DNA from: Diplonema papillatum | Lineage: Eukaryota; Euglenozoa; Diplonemea; Diplonemida; Diplonemidae | NCBI GenBank assembly: GCA_030068145.1 | Contig: JAPJBO010000406.1 | Location: 124,001-188,000, forward strand | DNA length: 64,000 nucleotides | Direction: 5' to 3' | Shown: one piece after another, positions 63,858 to 64,000 of the stretch | Numbering within the stretch: position 1 is the first letter of the stretch | How the letters are laid out: every line of letters begins with the position of its first letter | Position numbers and translations under genes: made by a program | The notes under the pieces: generated by a model | Seen by the model: only the letters and a program-made list of their open reading frames with translations | The model's database searches: none | What the model was told of the DNA's origin: nothing

Positions 63858-64000
63858 TGTGCGAGGTGTCGCCGTCAGGGACGACACGCCCTTCGCGGAT
63901 GAGGGCGGTGAGGGAGTCGAGGAACTTGACGCCGAAGGCGGACGTGGTCGTGGTGTACGTCGAGCCGACCAGGTGCTTCAGCTCGCGCACGGTGATCGAG
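63858..64000 (-). CDS. Upstream exon of the unrecognised gene, cut by the window end
   Basis: The minus strand reads ITVRELKHLVGSTYTTTTSA, FGVKFLDSLTALIREGRVVP and DGDTSH, then meets a GTATGC donor (63857) in phase 1. With the acceptor at 63032 the junction reads TSH-N-FSDGEDALAEE, keeping the frame of the long exon. The exon continues beyond base 64000, so the start is unknown. The composition (high GC, third-position bias) matches the downstream exon. No domain is recognised. Confidence 0.65.

Overview
This window is nuclear DNA from a eukaryote. It carries GT-AG introns that split reading frames in matching phase, ubiquitin-system genes, an acyl-CoA dehydrogenase, and fragments of nuclear 28S and 18S rRNA. 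I cannot name the species. Two secreted cellulases with cellulose-binding modules and a secreted GH20 hexosaminidase suggest a unicellular or fungus-like organism that digests polysaccharides. Genes are sparse; most of the window is repeats and copies of copies.

Layout. 0-3 kb: a ubiquitin-like-domain gene, with a duplicated 5' half that carries a 750-bp trinucleotide expansion and a duplicated 3' end. 3-8 kb: a TTAA-flanked MITE, a broken piggyBac transposase and a tRNA-derived SINE. 8.2-8.8 kb: an RNase H fragment. 8.8-16.9 kb: a 41-bp array containing an inverted block, then about 94 copies of a 71-bp satellite built from seven GGTTACA submotifs. 18-24.5 kb: nested repeat arrays and an acyl-CoA dehydrogenase whose intron contains two extra copies of part of exon 2 and a large foldback element. 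24.6-28.2 kb: a second SINE, LINE fragments, a 28S piece and a second TTAA MITE. 29.5-32.3 kb: an ABHD4/5-like hydrolase with both ends partly duplicated, then a 28S piece. 32.4-40.8 kb: a 2.8-kb direct segmental duplication carrying two almost identical GH5 cellulases, with an extra 5' fragment between them. 41-50 kb: decayed ORFs of an unknown multicopy family, a third 28S piece, hairpins and palindromes. 50.7-55.1 kb: a two-exon GH20 hexosaminidase and a USP-type deubiquitinase. 55-60 kb: dispersed repeats, another RNase H fragment and an 18S 5'-end fragment. 60.2-64 kb: an unrecognised gene whose 3' side merges into a 115-bp tandem array and whose upstream exon runs off the window.

The recurring theme is partial duplication: ends or single exons of the UBL, acyl-CoA dehydrogenase, hydrolase and cellulase genes, and of the gene at 61-63 kb, all have extra copies next to the parent. 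A second theme is retroposition, seen in the 28S pieces that share one 3' end, the SINEs and the LINE fragments. No operons or shared pathway link the genes, apart from the secreted glycoside hydrolases (GH5 x2, GH20), which together could attack cellulose and N-acetylhexosamine glycans, and two ubiquitin-related genes. All homology statements come from reading the sequence by eye; no database search was run.
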